In this document: piece by piece, positions 32,890 to 52,174 of the stretch
How positions within the stretch are numbered: the first letter of the stretch is position 1
Layout of the letters: each line of letters opens with the position of its first letter
NCBI GenBank assembly: GCA_000469685.2
Contig: LS997562.1
Coordinates: 20,241,920-20,305,919, forward strand
Direction of reading: 5' to 3'
Source of the DNA: Haemonchus contortus
Taxonomy: Eukaryota > Nematoda > Chromadorea > Rhabditida > Trichostrongylidae
Length of the DNA: 64,000 nt
Notes under the pieces: generated by a model
What the model was told of the DNA's origin: nothing
The model's input: only the letters and a program-made list of their open reading frames with translations
Database searches by the model: none
Translations under genes and position numbers: made by a program

Positions 32890-35430
32890 ACTGGTTTTCA
32901 ACGAAAAATCCACAACTTCACCCGATATCGGTCTCCTTGAAGATATCTATCGGTGCCTATCGCTTATTTTTTTTTACATCTTATCTGACTACGTAGGAGC
33001 CAAAGAAGACCTGAGGCGCACCTTGATGGATTGCATGGATTAACTAAGTTGATGTTATCGTATGGATTTCTGATGATCAGCTTAGTGATGCGGTAAGCGA
33101 CTGAAGGGTTTGCTTCGTCTTCTTGTCATTGCTGTCGTCACACGTGCGGTTGCTAGTCGTTGTCAAAACATTGTGTGAATGTAATGATTCGAAAAGTACG
33201 TCTGTGAATGGCACGCAACGTCCATGCTTCGCAGTTCACCGAGGTTTTTTTGAGTTTTCTGAGGATTTCCGACACTGCTTCATCGAACAATCTGGACTGA
33301 CCTTTCTTTGCTCGCTTATAGACTCACATAATGAAAGTCTTGCTGTAGGTTTAGTTCTAGCTCTGTTTCATTATACTCTTTCTGATGCCTAACCACAACC
33401 TTCCAAGATTTCGCTTCCTAGAAAATCTTCTTCCTAACGCTAATCGCTCGCCTTCGCACGGTCCCCCTTAGTGTCGTTAATCCTCAACTATGGCATCTGC
33501 CCTGAGCTTGGTGAAGTCTTACTGGATCCCGTCCTGCCACTCTTCTTTGGGACACGTCGTGGTCGTTTCCTTTGATCTTCGAACTTCAGTGACTATCTTA
33601 TCTTCTGATCCGTTGACTTGCTCAGTATGCCCTAATACGACCTCCCACTAACTGGAGGAGTCTTAGTCTCCCGTACTAGCGCTAATATGAGAGATAGTCT
33701 GAACTAATTCGCAGAAAACTTCATCGATGGCGCTTGCGATTACCTCATGCCCTCTGTTTTATTAAATCTAGTGTGAACGTATAAGTTTTGCCTCAGCCTC
33801 GTCATAACGTTCGAAATCAAAAACGTTGTGAATTGAAGATACCTAACTATCGTTTGTTCGCGGTAATTTACCGAGTTGATTCTCGCAGATAACTCTGTCC
33901 CAGTAGTACTCCATCGTCCCCACGACGCCACCCCTCAAGGGTAAGTGGTCGTCCCAAGTCGCCTTTCTTTTCTTTCACGGGTGGCTGAGTTTTACCAAAA
34001 ACTCCATAATCAGAAACAATTAAGCTGGAATGGGAGAATTCTCAATCTAAACCTCACCTCTAAGCCCTATAGGTGGGAACAGGTCATTGGAAACTGAGAC
34101 CATGGGACCTCCTCAAGGGGAATCCTCGCACCTCGCATGTAGTCCAAGTAAAGGGAACGATCAGAGTAAAGGGATCAAATGGCTGTGAAAGGTCTAGTCA
34201 GATTTATCCTTAGCCATTTGAAATGCTTTCATTGCGACAACCAAGAACAATACAGGGCTAATATGATCCACCACCAGACCGAGAAATGGAACAGTTACTT
34301 ACAAGAACTTCACCTTTAACTGTACTCATTCTCTCCAAAAAAAATCGGCAGGTTTTTCCAGAGTCCTGAACGAGAATGATGGTTCTTTTTATCTGTCAGT
34401 ATTCTGGCTAAGAATCATAGGGTTCAGGTTTTTAACAAGAGGGAATAGATGAAGTTAGGAAAAGAAAAAAAAATTCATCTTAGTGCAAAAAACGCTTCTC
34501 ATCCTCGACCAAACTTTTCAATTGCTGCTTAGTAATGTCGATGCAGACTTTGATTGATGTTGAAGCAGCACAAGTTAGCTGTTTTCGCACGATATTAAAT
34601 CCTGATTAATTCGAGGAATTCAGTATGCCTGACTTACCTATATAGCTGACAACTCAGACGCGGATAAGCAGTTACTGGGAATCCAGTTACTACGTCAAAG
34701 CCAGGCTATCAACGAAGTATCTGCAAAACAATACTCCGCTCCAAGGTTTAATCAAGGGGCGGAGATTATGGGGAGGATTGTGCCTGTTTTGCTGCTTCAC
34801 GAGTTCTTACGAACAGTGAGCTCTGAAAAACATTCTCTAGCCATGGCATAGATGCATGAATCTTGATGTCAGGAAACGACGAAAAAATAGGACAGGAGGC
34901 TCCATGCTGCATGACCTTTGCGGTCAAATCCGATCGACATCCGTAGCGTTTCAAGATTACAGGATTATTTCGTCATATAAGCCAGAACAGCCGTAGCTCT
35001 ACAGCTATTTACGTTTATCAGCTTACAGCATCTAATACTAATTCACACAGTTTCTGGGAATCGACTTTATCATCCTTCTTATCCATCTTTCTCAGGTCGC
35101 TTTTGCTGATATGCAGCCCCCTTATCTAGCTACGTAGTCGTTCTTATTGATGTTCCATTCCTGATATTTGATGCCAATATCAAACTAGTGGATATCCCTA
35201 TCTTCACTCTGCTGCCCAGCAATGTTTCTTTACTACCAGGTCTATAAAAACCTTGATAAAGACCACCTTTTGATCCTCGTTCTTCTTTTACCTCATCACG
35301 TCCATGTGGATTCACATGAGTGGGCAGAACCCTTCTTGGGGTAAGACACCAGTTCTAAAATGGTGTCTCCTACCAAAACAGAAACAAGTTAGTCTTTTGA
35401 CATTGATCAGTCCCGTTTGTTGAATGCGCT
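32890..35430. other. About 2.5 kb with no gene recognised
   Basis: All frames are short (89 codons at most). No TA-flanked or inverted ends were spotted. Confidence 0.35.
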
Positions 35431-35595
35431 CCTTAATCGACTTCCATTTAGAATCGTAATGGCGTAATGAATGCGTTGTGGCCTATACAATGACTTGCGC
35501 TGGCCAGCTGATCGGTGTAATTTAAGGTTTTTACCCTCCCACACGACCGTAGGAACGGAAGGTTTGGTTGGACTGGACCTGCATCCGCCCGAATT
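35430..35595 (-). repeat. tRNA-derived SINE, 3' two-thirds
   Basis: CTTCCATTTAGAATCGTAAT, GCGTAATGAATGCG, GGCCTATACAATGACTTGCG and GGAAGGTTTGGTTGG on the plus strand are the reverse complement of the family body. The head is missing or too diverged to see. Confidence 0.65.
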
Positions 35596-35739
35596 TGCAT
35601 CCGCCCTAAACAACATCCGTGATAGCGTATGTGATAGGCAAGAAATTGTCCGTCATTGCAGTTGAGTTTCTAACTCATCAGGAGAAAAGAGCTTAGAAAA
35701 GGGTCATTCTTTATCAAAGGCAATAATTTTGAGGTATTG

Positions 35740-36220
35740 TTTTTAGGATGGAAAGCGGAAGTGTTCATGCAGAGGAGAACATCGTTGGCGAAGAAAACGA
35801 GAAAGTCCGTCTACTTCAAGCTTTTTAAAAGTAGTGGAAGTGGAGGTTGTACGAGACCACCGCGACAAGAATGGCATGTAATGGGTTTTGGACGAGATTT
35901 AACTTGCTCCCATCGTGCAAAGAGTTGACTACATCAAACCAAAACTGTACAGAATTGCCTTTCGCATTTCGCTGTCGTTATGGGTCATGACAAGTTGTAT
36001 GGACTACCTACATAAGTTCCCATGTGAATGGTGCAGCCTCTACAGAGCCGTCGAAACTCGTCCACCAGGGGTGTACAATCACTCGATACAATCTCTGGTT
36101 CCATTTGGTTCCCTATCCAGGACTTTTTTGCCCTCATAACGACAGATATGGTGTAGGGGGAACCTCAAATTCATACTATGGGGGAATCTCAGAAACACTC
36201 TTTATCGTGAACTGTGCCTT
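35740..36220. repeat. MITE family GGCACAGTTCAC, long subfamily, left end unclear
   Basis: The right end CTTTATCGTGAACTGTGCCTT is clear. The interior (GGAGGTTGTACGAGACCACC, GGACGAGATTTAACTTG, TGTGAATGGTGCAGCCT) matches a diverged fragment at 17015-17290. The left terminus could not be placed. Confidence 0.6.
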
Positions 36221-36230
36221 CTAATGGGAG

Positions 36231-36456
36231 ACGGGCGTTAGGAACGATTTTGGGCAATCGATTTGCCGCACGCGGCTGTTATTACAGCTCTAGCGTTCTT
36301 CATACAGCTCAATCGATATGCGATCATTATTTTATGCATAATTCTACTATTAGTACTTTTGTTGTTGTATTTCTTACCTACTGCTGCATCCTGCTACATT
36401 CCTTCGCGCGCGACGCCCCTCTCACCGCAACGCGACCATTTCGTTCGCACCACACC
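36231..36456 (+). repeat. Dispersed repeat, copy in plus orientation
   Basis: ACGGGCGTTAGGAACGA through CAATCGATATGCGATCATTA, TGCATAATTCTACTATTA and GCGCGCGACGCCCCTCTCAC. The same blocks occur in reverse at 40219-40472. Confidence 0.85.
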
Positions 36457-38948
36457 CCACCACACCCCCTTTAAATGACCACTTATCTCAATAGGACAAT
36501 GAAGGATGGTTCAGAGGGAGGGCCTGGCCCGCAGTCTATGTTCAGGACAGATTAATCAATTTGAACGTGCATAAACAAACCAGGCCTCGTTTTGCGAAGT
36601 GTACTGGAACAGGCAAGCAATCCAGAAATAGTTTAAAGAAAAATTTAGTTTGTAAGGCTCTTTTCTAGACACTATAACCATGAGTGGCAGTAGATTCCCT
36701 CCTCTCCTTTTATTGCCTTCTGGAAGTCTTTGAACGACAGATACCGGATGTAGGATATGTCAATACAATCTCTAAGCGAGCAATAACTCTGACGAAGCGG
36801 GTCAGGGGCGTGTCCTGAAGCATACCCACCTTGTTGGTGCTTCACAAACCAATTCCCATTCCGGGTATCACGTCAGAGGAGGCCTTTTGCCACTTCTTGC
36901 ACAGTGTACTCCTTCATGTGGACACGAGATAAAGCCAGTCTGCAGGGAGATGCCGGCAATGCCGTCGTGGGAGGTAAAAAGGGACCACGCCAATTCTTCA
37001 CCTTCGGTTTCCTTGAGTTCCTCCTTGAGTGATCTTCACTATCGACATTCTAAATCTCAAATTTCCGCTCTCAGATCAATACCTCTAAAAGAAAGCTCTG
37101 ACTTGTTCCAACCAATCGAGCTTCAACGATTACCGTTGGTTGGACGAACATCCCCGGTGACAAACGCAGAGATTTTCAGTGCCATTTCATCATGATGGTG
37201 CCACTGTGAAATTATGGCAATCCCTCTCAGGTTTCTGAGGAAGTTGTCTAAAGGAATGAGCCAGTTATGAGTTGCTTGTCGACACCCATCACAACTGTGG
37301 TTTTTAGAATTCAGTGGTGCAACTTTGTGTTTCTTTCCTTGCTTTCCTTTTTTCTTTTGCTTTTTCTTTCTTTTGTCCTTCCAGCTGCTGCAGGTAGTAA
37401 GTATATCGATTCAAAGCTATCTTCACTCCATCATAAAAATTGTTTTCATGAGCAAGAGTGTCTGCCTGAGAGGGGATTAAACCTCATGCCTTCATCCTAT
37501 CAAGCCCTAAATTTCTTTAGCGTTCGTTTAATTAGTAGCAGACATGTTTGTAAGGGCAGAAGCGCCCCACTGCATCAGCTTGCCCCGCATGTGCCGGACA
37601 GAAGCTTGCCCCGTAAGACGATGTGTCGGGCAGTAGCTTGTCCCTATGGGCCATGGGCCAGCCAGATAACCAAGGAACCAAGACTAATTTACAATAGGAC
37701 CCACCCCAAGAGGCCACGTCCCACAAAGCAATTTCCTTTTGAACAATCCCGATTACATAGGTTCATTAATTTTACTGGAAAGGCTTTCCTGCCAGGGCCG
37801 TTTTGTTTTTGGGTAGTAACTTCAGTGACGTTGCTTTCTTTCTTATTTCTCGGATGACGCCTCCTCTGTCCCACTAAGCCGCTTTCCCCCTCCCACTCAC
37901 AGCCAAATTGCCCTTCTTACATTGCTCCAGCGGTGATGAAAGTCCTGATTTCAAGTGTCTCGATTCTTCCTTTCATGGGCTCAAGTTTTCTTTCTGAGCC
38001 CTCCTACAAATTCCACCCAAAGATCACTAACATCACCGAAGTTACCTTACCTCTTGAAAAAGCCGTTTTCTTTGGTCCTAGCACTCCATTGCGTCCATTT
38101 CTTCCTTTCACAGGTTCAAACTTTCCTCCAAACCCTCCTCTTTTATCCAACAGTCTTGAAAAGGGAAAAAAAGATTTACTAGGGTGTAAAGCCAGCATTT
38201 GGTCGATCTTAACTGGATGAATTAGCAGGGGAAAGGGGATACTTGAAGAGAAATGATTAAACTTAAGCACCGAAGGAAGTTTGAGATGGGTTGGTCAGGG
38301 GAATGGGGACATGTCCGATGTGTTAGGTATTCTGAAAACTTCCGGTCTGCAGAGAAACATTTTTGTTGCTCTAGTCCTACAGTAAACCACCCGAAGCGGA
38401 ATGCAGTAGAAGAAAAAGAATGGGAAGGTGGGTGGAAGCGGAGTTCTGGTTCAATTCGGTTTTTAATATTCATTGGACCTGCAATTTCTTTGTTTTTGTA
38501 ATCCATTGTTTCTGTTTTTGTTAAAAATGTCGCGTGCTAGAACCCGCATTTTATTCATTTGCATCCACTGAAGTGCGAGTGGTTGAGAGTCCTTGTAACT
38601 CGTCAAGTCGTGGGCGTTCACGGCTGGACCCGCCCTTGAAAATCATAATCAGTCGACGGATTGTCAAAACATCTCGCTCGTTTCTCGTATGATTGTCCAA
38701 TTTCCGTTTAAATTTGAGGCATTCAGAGTAAAACCTATGTGCATCTATTCCAGATAGAAAAGCTTGTGGGTGGCTGCCAGCTTTTGTGGTTCAGTGGTCA
38801 ACTTCCGTGAAACCCTCAACGAATGAGCAATCATTTGAATGTGGAAGAATTTCACGGTAAGATAATTGTTCTCGGCTATAAAATTGTAATTAAAGTTGAA
38901 GATAGAATGCCTATATCTATTACAATCAACCGATACTATAAATATTTT
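36457..38948. other. No gene recognised; two long open frames
   Basis: The plus frame 37267-37857 (196 codons) has a strongly hydrophobic segment (FVFLSLLSFFLLLFLSFVLP) caused by a T/C-rich tract, then unremarkable sequence. 36887-37195 (102 codons) is Ser-rich. Neither shows a domain or splice evidence, and I do not call them genes. Confidence 0.3.
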
Positions 38949-39352
38949 CGGTGAAAATGTAGTTGGGGGGGGGGCCACCCATCCGATGGTCAGTATATCA
39001 AGAAATGAACTCAGCCTAACGTGTTAGTCCTTGTTATATCAGCACTGTATCGGATGCGTTGAGGGTGATGGGAACCGACCACCTTCGCTCTTTTATGCGG
39101 TTTCAGCTGGGGAAATTTAGTTTCCCAAATAAGCCTAAGTAGGTAGGAGCACCTAAGTGGCTGGGATGATTACCTCTTGCAAAGAAAAAGAAAAGAAAGA
39201 AAACTTGCCCACCGCGGTGCTCCTACCCTACGGAAGCCTTCATTCAAAAACTGGCATGTCCGTGATATAACACGACATAACGCGTTTCATTGACGTCATT
39301 TCTTGATATACTGACCTTCGGATGGGTCCCCCCCCCAACTACATTTTCACCA
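38949..39352. repeat. Foldback element with about 85-100-bp arms
   Basis: Left arm TGAAAATGTAGTTGGGGGGG...CAGTATATCAAGAAATGA and right arm TCATTTCTTGATATACTG...CCCCCAACTACATTTTCA are inverted. A second inner hairpin (GTAGGAGCACC / GGTGCTCCTAC) flanks an A/G-rich stretch at 39180-39205. Confidence 0.85.
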
Positions 39353-40218
39353 TATTTTCAATAAGTAAATAATAAAATAAATAAATAAATACTAACTTCG
39401 TTGTATCAGATGCAATTGTAAAGCTATGTTCGAATAGATTCCGAATGTGCAGTAGTTTACCTACTACCGTACTACCTCCGCAGAACGATAGTTTGTAGGT
39501 CTACTATTGCCTCATGCGAAGCTTTAACAAAGGCATCTACTCCGAAAGGGGCCTACGATCGGCTGACGATAGGGAAAAGCATTTTTTTCGCTGCAGGGAT
39601 GGCTGTTCTAATTGTTTACGCAATTACACACGACTGAAATCTCGTCCGAATAGCTCTTTATTCCTCGTAATCTCGTACAATCTTCCGATTTGACCACTTT
39701 TAAACACCCATATATTTCGCATATGTTGCGATTTTCTTGCTTTCTTGATGCGCTCTTTAGTCCGTACTTACACTGTAATCAAACCTATGAAGGGAACAGG
39801 CTTGGATTTTAATAGGGAATCAACGAAAGGGACTTGTTCATAACCAAAACTAATCTAGACCACCGTAGACCGGCCGTTGTACCAGATTTCTGCCACGTTT
39901 TCCTGTTCATGCTTCGTAATTTGATTACCCACTAAAAGTTATTCCACGAAAAAATGTCCCCATAGAGTGAGCTTAGTCCATACATTCCCTCGCACGCTAA
40001 CAGCAGATTTAGATATGAACAGAAGCGTCAGGTTTCCTTGCAGGATATCGGATTTCTTGGCAGGATATCTTTGATAGTAATCTGATGAAAATCGAAAAGC
40101 TTTGCGTCTAGCTTTATCGCGTTATTAGAACTATATTGAAGCCATAAAAAATAGTGAGTTATGGACAAAACTGCTGTCTTAGCGGAGCCTGAAACTCGAA
40201 CATGTGCCTGTAGTTCTC

Positions 40219-40472
40219 GGGGTGTGGTGCGTGAGGAACAAAATGGCCGCGTCGCGGTGAGTGGGGCGTCGCGCGCGAAGAAATGTAGCAGGATGCAGCA
40301 GTAGGTAAGAAATACAAGAACAAAAGTATTAATAGTAGAATTATGCATAAAATAATGATCGTATATCGATTGAGCTGTATGATGAACGCTAGAACTGTAA
40401 TAACGGCGAATGAGTGGTCCGCGACAGCCGCGTGCGGCGAATCGATTACCCAAAGTCGTTCCTAACGCCCGT
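40219..40472 (-). repeat. Dispersed repeat, copy in minus orientation
   Basis: Reverse complement of 36231-36456 with an additional short insertion (around AATGAGTGGTCCGCGACAGC, 40409-40428). The arms are 3.8 kb apart and opposite in orientation. The minus-strand 177-codon frame across it has no recognisable domain. Confidence 0.85.
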
Positions 40473-41902
40473 TTCCCTAGTTCTCCCAGTGATTTACCGC
40501 CTCCACTGAGCTTAGGATGTATGCATTTGCGGCCGATGGGCGTGTCGCATCCACTGCGCAAAGCACTTGTCAGATGTGGGCGGCTGTATCCTGGTCCTGT
40601 GAATGATTACGGTACTTGCACTTTAAAGACTGACGAGACCTTTACCAAAGATTTGCCGCGCGCTCGTGCGCGAACGTGGGAACTCGGGCAAAAACCGCGC
40701 CATCTCCGCGCTGCGCTGAATTCATTCACCATTCATGAACATCGAGCTGTTCGTATAGCACTTCGTCAGCACTTTATGTAGTGTGATAAGCAAATGAGCA
40801 CATAGTAGCCATGGAGTAGTAAAAACCTGCCGTTCGCTTGAAGACGTATTCTCCTCTGTGAATTTACCAAAAAAATGTGGAATTGTGTGGCTCTAATCAG
40901 AAAAAGCAGAGTAGGGCCCAGACACTATTTCGAGTTCGAATCCCAACCAAAGCAGCCATACCCCTCTATCCCGATAGAGGAGTGTAAAAGGAAAATACCT
41001 CCAAGCAGGGAAGGTATTTACATTGTGAATAAGATGATTTTGAATAATGATTCTGAGGAAAAACGGACGTGTAAATCGTGCCCAGCAGATCCTCATGAGA
41101 TTTTCTCCCTCCCCAGATTTGGTTTCTTGATGACGGTATTTTTTAGAAACAGCTGCTAATCCCGGTCCATCAATGGTGAACCGTCCTCCAGTTCTCGTCA
41201 TTCCAGGGAACGATGAATCTCAAGGCTACGATGATAGGAGAAGAATGCTAAAGGTGATCATGGTTTCCATTATTTTGCACCAAACGAACGCCATAATATT
41301 CCCATTTTCATAGCTGTTAGCTGTCAAGAACTATTGGCTTAAGTCTTTGGCTAGGCAGTTTTTCGAGCCTCTGTTAAGTGAGTGATTCGGGCTCGTTCCA
41401 GGAAGCGGGTCGACGGAAATGGCCTGCTTTTCGAACGGGTCTAGGAAAGGATGATGAATTATAAACGAGCAGAGAGGGTTATGGCTGACGACTTTAAGCT
41501 TGAGAAAACGAAGTGCATGGGAAAAATAGAGATGGTCTCGAGCAGAAAATGATTTCAAAGTGTGCATATGGTGCCCTAGGACGTAGGGATAGAGGCTTAC
41601 ATTGGTTTTAATCTTGCCGTCCTTCAGAGCGTAACTGACAGAAAGGTCAGGTCTCTATTCTTATACCGAATTAGGGACCTGCCACAGCTTCTGATTTATC
41701 GATTTACCCGAAGAACTGGAGATTCCCTAGGGGAAAACTAGAAGACAGGGATGAAGGTCGAAGTTTAGGCCACTGTAGGTCAGCTGGCACTCAGGCAGAA
41801 TTTTCGACTAGCCGGGAGGCAGGAGCTGATACAAAAATAAGCCAGCAGCAATCCTCAGGGAATCAAGACGTAGCCGTACGCAAAACTGCGGAGACAGTCC
41901 GT
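40473..41902. other. No gene recognised
   Basis: 40620-40750 contains the dispersed GC-rich GTGGGAACTCGGG-type block. At 40928-40938 GAGTTCGAATCC looks like a B box with TGGCTCTAATC about 45 bases upstream, possibly a further tRNA-derived repeat. Confidence 0.3.
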
Positions 41903-42180
41903 TGCGCGCGTCAGTCGAAAGTAGGTCACCCCACCCACTTCGCGCGCGGCGCATCCCATTGAGGCCTCAAGATGACATTACAGTACCACCAAGTGTCAGT
42001 GGAGCAAACGATTTGCATTTGTCCGTGTAATCTTCTTCTTGGCTGACTGCCATGGACCAAGCGCAAATTGTATGCCCCACTGACAGCTGCGACGTCTGTC
42101 AAGTATCGCGGGCTGGTCCGCCGCATACGGCGGCTGCGGCGTGACCTAGTTTCAAAGGACGCGCGCAACGAAGCGCACTC
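41903..42180 (-). repeat. GC-rich MITE with GTTGCGCGCGTC termini, minus copy
   Basis: Begins GTTGCGCGCGTCAGTCGAAA and ends GACGCGCGCAACGAAGCGC. Interior CAGTACCACCAAGTGTCAGT and TGTCCGTGTAATC match 43627-43915 in reverse. Confidence 0.8.
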
Positions 42181-42184
42181 CAAA

Positions 42185-43620
42185 ACTGCAGCAACACAGT
42201 GTCATCGCATCGTCGTGCTCATTTGTCGCTACCGCATACCTAATTCTTGTCCGATTAACCGAATTTCTCATTCTGATACGACTGGTTAGTAGGGCAGCTA
42301 TGGTCTGAATCACTTCCGATTTCTCTGTCTCCTTCAACAATAACAAAAGGTCGTCGCCCTGACCACCACCTTTGTTTTACTCCGATTTGTCTTCATTTCG
42401 CATTCAAAGCTCAATTCGCGATGGAACTTGTTAGTTGTGTTGTTTGTTTTTGTTGTTGTGTTTTTGTTGTAGTTTGTGCGGTGCAATGTTACCAATGGCT
42501 AAAAAATATAATTTGTCGAAAGGGGGATGGGAGGGGGTCCCTTTTTGCAGCTGTGTTCCAGGGCTATTGCAAGAGATCGTCACATTCGAACATCTTGAAG
42601 CAGAAACGCGCTTTTGGCATGCCTTGAGCAAGGGAGGAGTGAGCAGTCGACATTAATCAGCTACTCTGAAAGTGCTCGTCCATTTTTAGGCGGGAATTCC
42701 AGGCGACTTGACAGACCTCAAGCTATAGCTATATCGTTTCCAAGCCTTTATACAAGTGCAACGTCGCATTCTGTCGGCCTTCCATCTGCCGTCTACTTTC
42801 TCAGTTGCTCTAATTTTTTTCGGCTGATGTGGAACTCGTTTTCAAAAAATTCCTGGCAAACGCAAATTCTACGGAATTTTGTTTCTTGGAAAACTTCTGT
42901 CCAGCTGCACATCCTCCTTAACTCCTTTTGAGAATCTCTTTCCTCTCGTGTAATTCAGTCAATACTCGATAATCCTGATAATTCTTTAACCCCTGTGCTT
43001 TTCAATCCAAAAACTGATAGCTAGCGCTTGTGTCAAGTGCAACGTCAATGGCGTCAGCTGGTACAACACACGTTACCTCTTCCATCCGTCTGCCGCCACC
43101 CGCGCCTTCGCCCACAGCGGCCTCGCTCAGTTTTTCCCATTCTCTTGTCCTAATCCTGTTTTTTCTTCATAACATTGAAGTGTCTAGGGACAGTATGGTC
43201 TGATAATGGGTTTAGTAGAAAATTTTGAAGAGATTTCGAAATTCCCACGGATCAGTCAGGCGACAAAATGGCTGTGTGACTAGATTTCTTATCCCTGCTG
43301 TATGAATTCACGTCTTGCAGTGAGGCTTACCTCTGCAAAGAGGCAAAGGAGTTGTTGTGGGTGAGAAATAAAAGCCAGAAGTGTTGAAAACACCTGCAGA
43401 GAACCTACGGGATGAAGCTTTTCTGCAGCAAGGTTTGGGGTTGTAAGGCAATATCGAAAAGACGTGGGTATCTGGACGAGTTCGCGTGAAATGAAATCAC
43501 GTCCAGCAGCATCACTAACATGTTCCCTCGTGTTGGCGTTGTTTCACTGCCGCCCTTCCACCTTCATTACATGTTCAAACATGTTCAATCGCCTGTGTTC
43601 TTTCTCAACTTACATGTTCA
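42185..43620. other. No gene recognised
   Basis: TTGTTTTTGTTGTTGTGTTTTT at 42440-42470 is low complexity. Frames are short. Confidence 0.35.
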
Positions 43621-43626
43621 TCAAGG

Positions 43627-43915
43627 GTGCGCTTCGTTGCGCGCGTCCGTAGAAACTGGGTCACGCCGCAGCCGTCGCGTGCGGCGAGTCAGCCAGCGAT
43701 CTTTGACAAACGTCGCAGTTGTCAGCGGGACATACGAATAGCGCATGGTCCACAGCAGTCAGCTCAAAGAGAGGATAACACGGACAAATGCAAATCATTC
43801 GCTCCAGCGTCATTTGGTAGTACTGTAATGTCGTCTCGAGACCTCAGTGGGGTGCGCCGCGCGCGAAGTGGGCGGTGTGACCTACTTCCGACGGACGCGC
43901 GCAACGGACGTTCTC
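43627..43915 (+). repeat. GC-rich MITE with GTTGCGCGCGTC termini, plus copy
   Basis: Begins GCGCTTCGTTGCGCGCGTCC and ends GACGGACGCGCGCAACG, so the termini are inverted repeats. Interior GGTCACGCCGCAGCCG and TGTGACCTACTTCCGAC also pair. The two copies are inverted relative to each other, 1.4 kb apart. Confidence 0.8.
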
Positions 43916-44192
43916 CGTTCATCGAGGGTCTGCCGCCTGTCGCAGAAGTTCAATGGGTGATTGGAGCGTGCAATAGAATTGTCAGTTCCAAATGATTGCG
44001 GTGTGGCCAAAATGGGTGATTACGGTTATCGCGTTCTGTAGCCACAAAACCACCATCGAAGCCTGGCTGCGTGCATGCGCGCGACCGTGGGAGTACTGGC
44101 TCGACGGGGGGAATTTGGAATCCGTAAGACTTCAGGTGCCATGGCCAACCCCCTTCTAAGCTAAGGATTGCGAGAACGCCTTTTTTAGTTCG

Positions 44193-44697
44193 AAGGCACA
44201 GCTCACGTAAAAATGTTTTCTGACCGCTATAATACCCCTCCTTTAATCCCTCCTAGGATGAACCTGTGGCCCCCAACCATAGCGTAAGGGGACGCTGTCG
44301 GTCGAAAAACTGTCAAAATAAATTGTAAGAATGGCCCCCAAAACCGACTAAGCCGACTAGCACATTCGAGGCAGACGAGTTATTAAGCGTTGTAAAAGCT
44401 GTTGGTGGAGGTTGCACCATTCGCGCCAGGACCCACACCTTGCACGCAGCCGCAAGCGCATTGCAGCCAGATGTATGCAATGGCATAGGCGCTAGAGCGT
44501 CCAAATACCCCTTCCGTGCAGCTTTTCTCGTAAAATTCCCACTCAACCCTAATTTTACTTCTTTTTTTTTCCACCCTTATATTACTCTATATATGCCGAT
44601 TCTCACAGTTTCCTCACCTTTTCTGCACTATTGTGTACTATGACTTCCGTCACTCGTCTAAAAACAGATAACCCAAAATAATCGTGAACTGTGCCTT
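44193..44697. repeat. MITE family GGCACAGTTCAC, copy 3
   Basis: Begins AAGGCACAGCTCACGTAAAA and ends ATCGTGAACTGTGCCTT. The left interior resembles the fragment at 13815-13957 (GATGAACCTGTGGCC, TCGAAAAACTGTCAA). The interior differs from copies 1 and 2, so it is a separate subfamily sharing the termini. Confidence 0.75.
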
Positions 44698-44699
44698 TG

Positions 44700-45263
44700 A
44701 ATAACGAGTGACTCGGCTTTTCTACAGGCTTTTGACAGATCAGGTACAAACTCTGAAATTTTTTCTGAATGATTTAAACGTGGCCACCGACATCTTGTAT
44801 AAACCTTGTGCAAGTTAATACTCACGGAGGATCATGATTTATCAAATTGTGTAAACCTTTTCAATTGCTCTAACAGTTACTGCGTTTAAAAATTTGTTTC
44901 CCAAGGTCTTACACCGCTACTTCGGGGGAAATGGTTAACTAAGAAGATCTAGTGGTATTCAACCTCAGTGCTCAAGCTGGGTCTACGGCAAGCACTGAGA
45001 CTTTTACCTTCTGAAACGGCTGAAATTCTATCCACAACAAAAATCATACAACATCTGGCAAGTGTATTACTTTTCAGTGTACAAACCCTTCGATCTTTCG
45101 AAACACCCCAGAGAATTGATTGTTATTGATTGATTTTTGCGGTTGCCGTATAGTGCACTTGTCTTCTCGTAATTTCAATTTCAACAACTTCGACATATCC
45201 GTTTCACTCGAACTGAAGAAAAACGCTTTGTGGCCTATTTTATTTTCAATATTTTAATTTCAG
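44700..45263 (+). other. Sequence upstream of the first zinc-finger exon seen
   Basis: Expected to be intron. The acceptor TTTTAATTTCAG ends at 45263. No upstream exon or promoter could be identified here. Confidence 0.4.
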
Positions 45264-51889
<6,626 letters not shown>

Positions 51890-52046
51890 TTACTCCAACA
51901 CATTTTTCATGTTGAGTTTTGGAACAAAAATCAAAGTATAGCCGTTGGTGACTTGCAGGGTGGCGCCTTTTTGCTAATCCAGGGAGATTTCTGATTATTC
52001 TGTTGATCGAGTGAGATAAACGGTTTAATGGTAGAATGTTTATTCT

Positions 52047-52052
52047 AATAAA
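52047..52052 (+). terminator. Candidate polyadenylation signal AATAAA
   Basis: AATAAA lies 158 bases after the zinc-finger gene's TAG and before the minus-strand Gag-like ORF. It is the first AATAAA after the stop and fits a short nematode 3' UTR. Confidence 0.5.
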
Positions 52053-52174
52053 AAGCAGAACACTCCGATTACATGTAAAGCAGAACCAACAATGAGGACT
52101 AAGGCCCGCCCCTAAGGACAAATTGAAATTTGTTCACACATCAAAACCAAGTTGTTTTTTCCTTCTTCGAAGTG

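Noticed and set aside
37267..37857. 196-codon frame with a signal-peptide-like start
   Set aside because: The hydrophobic stretch is a pyrimidine-rich tract. There is no domain, no splice support and ordinary composition afterwards.
40028..40561. 177-codon minus frame
   Set aside because: Spans a dispersed repeat also found at 36231 and has no domain.
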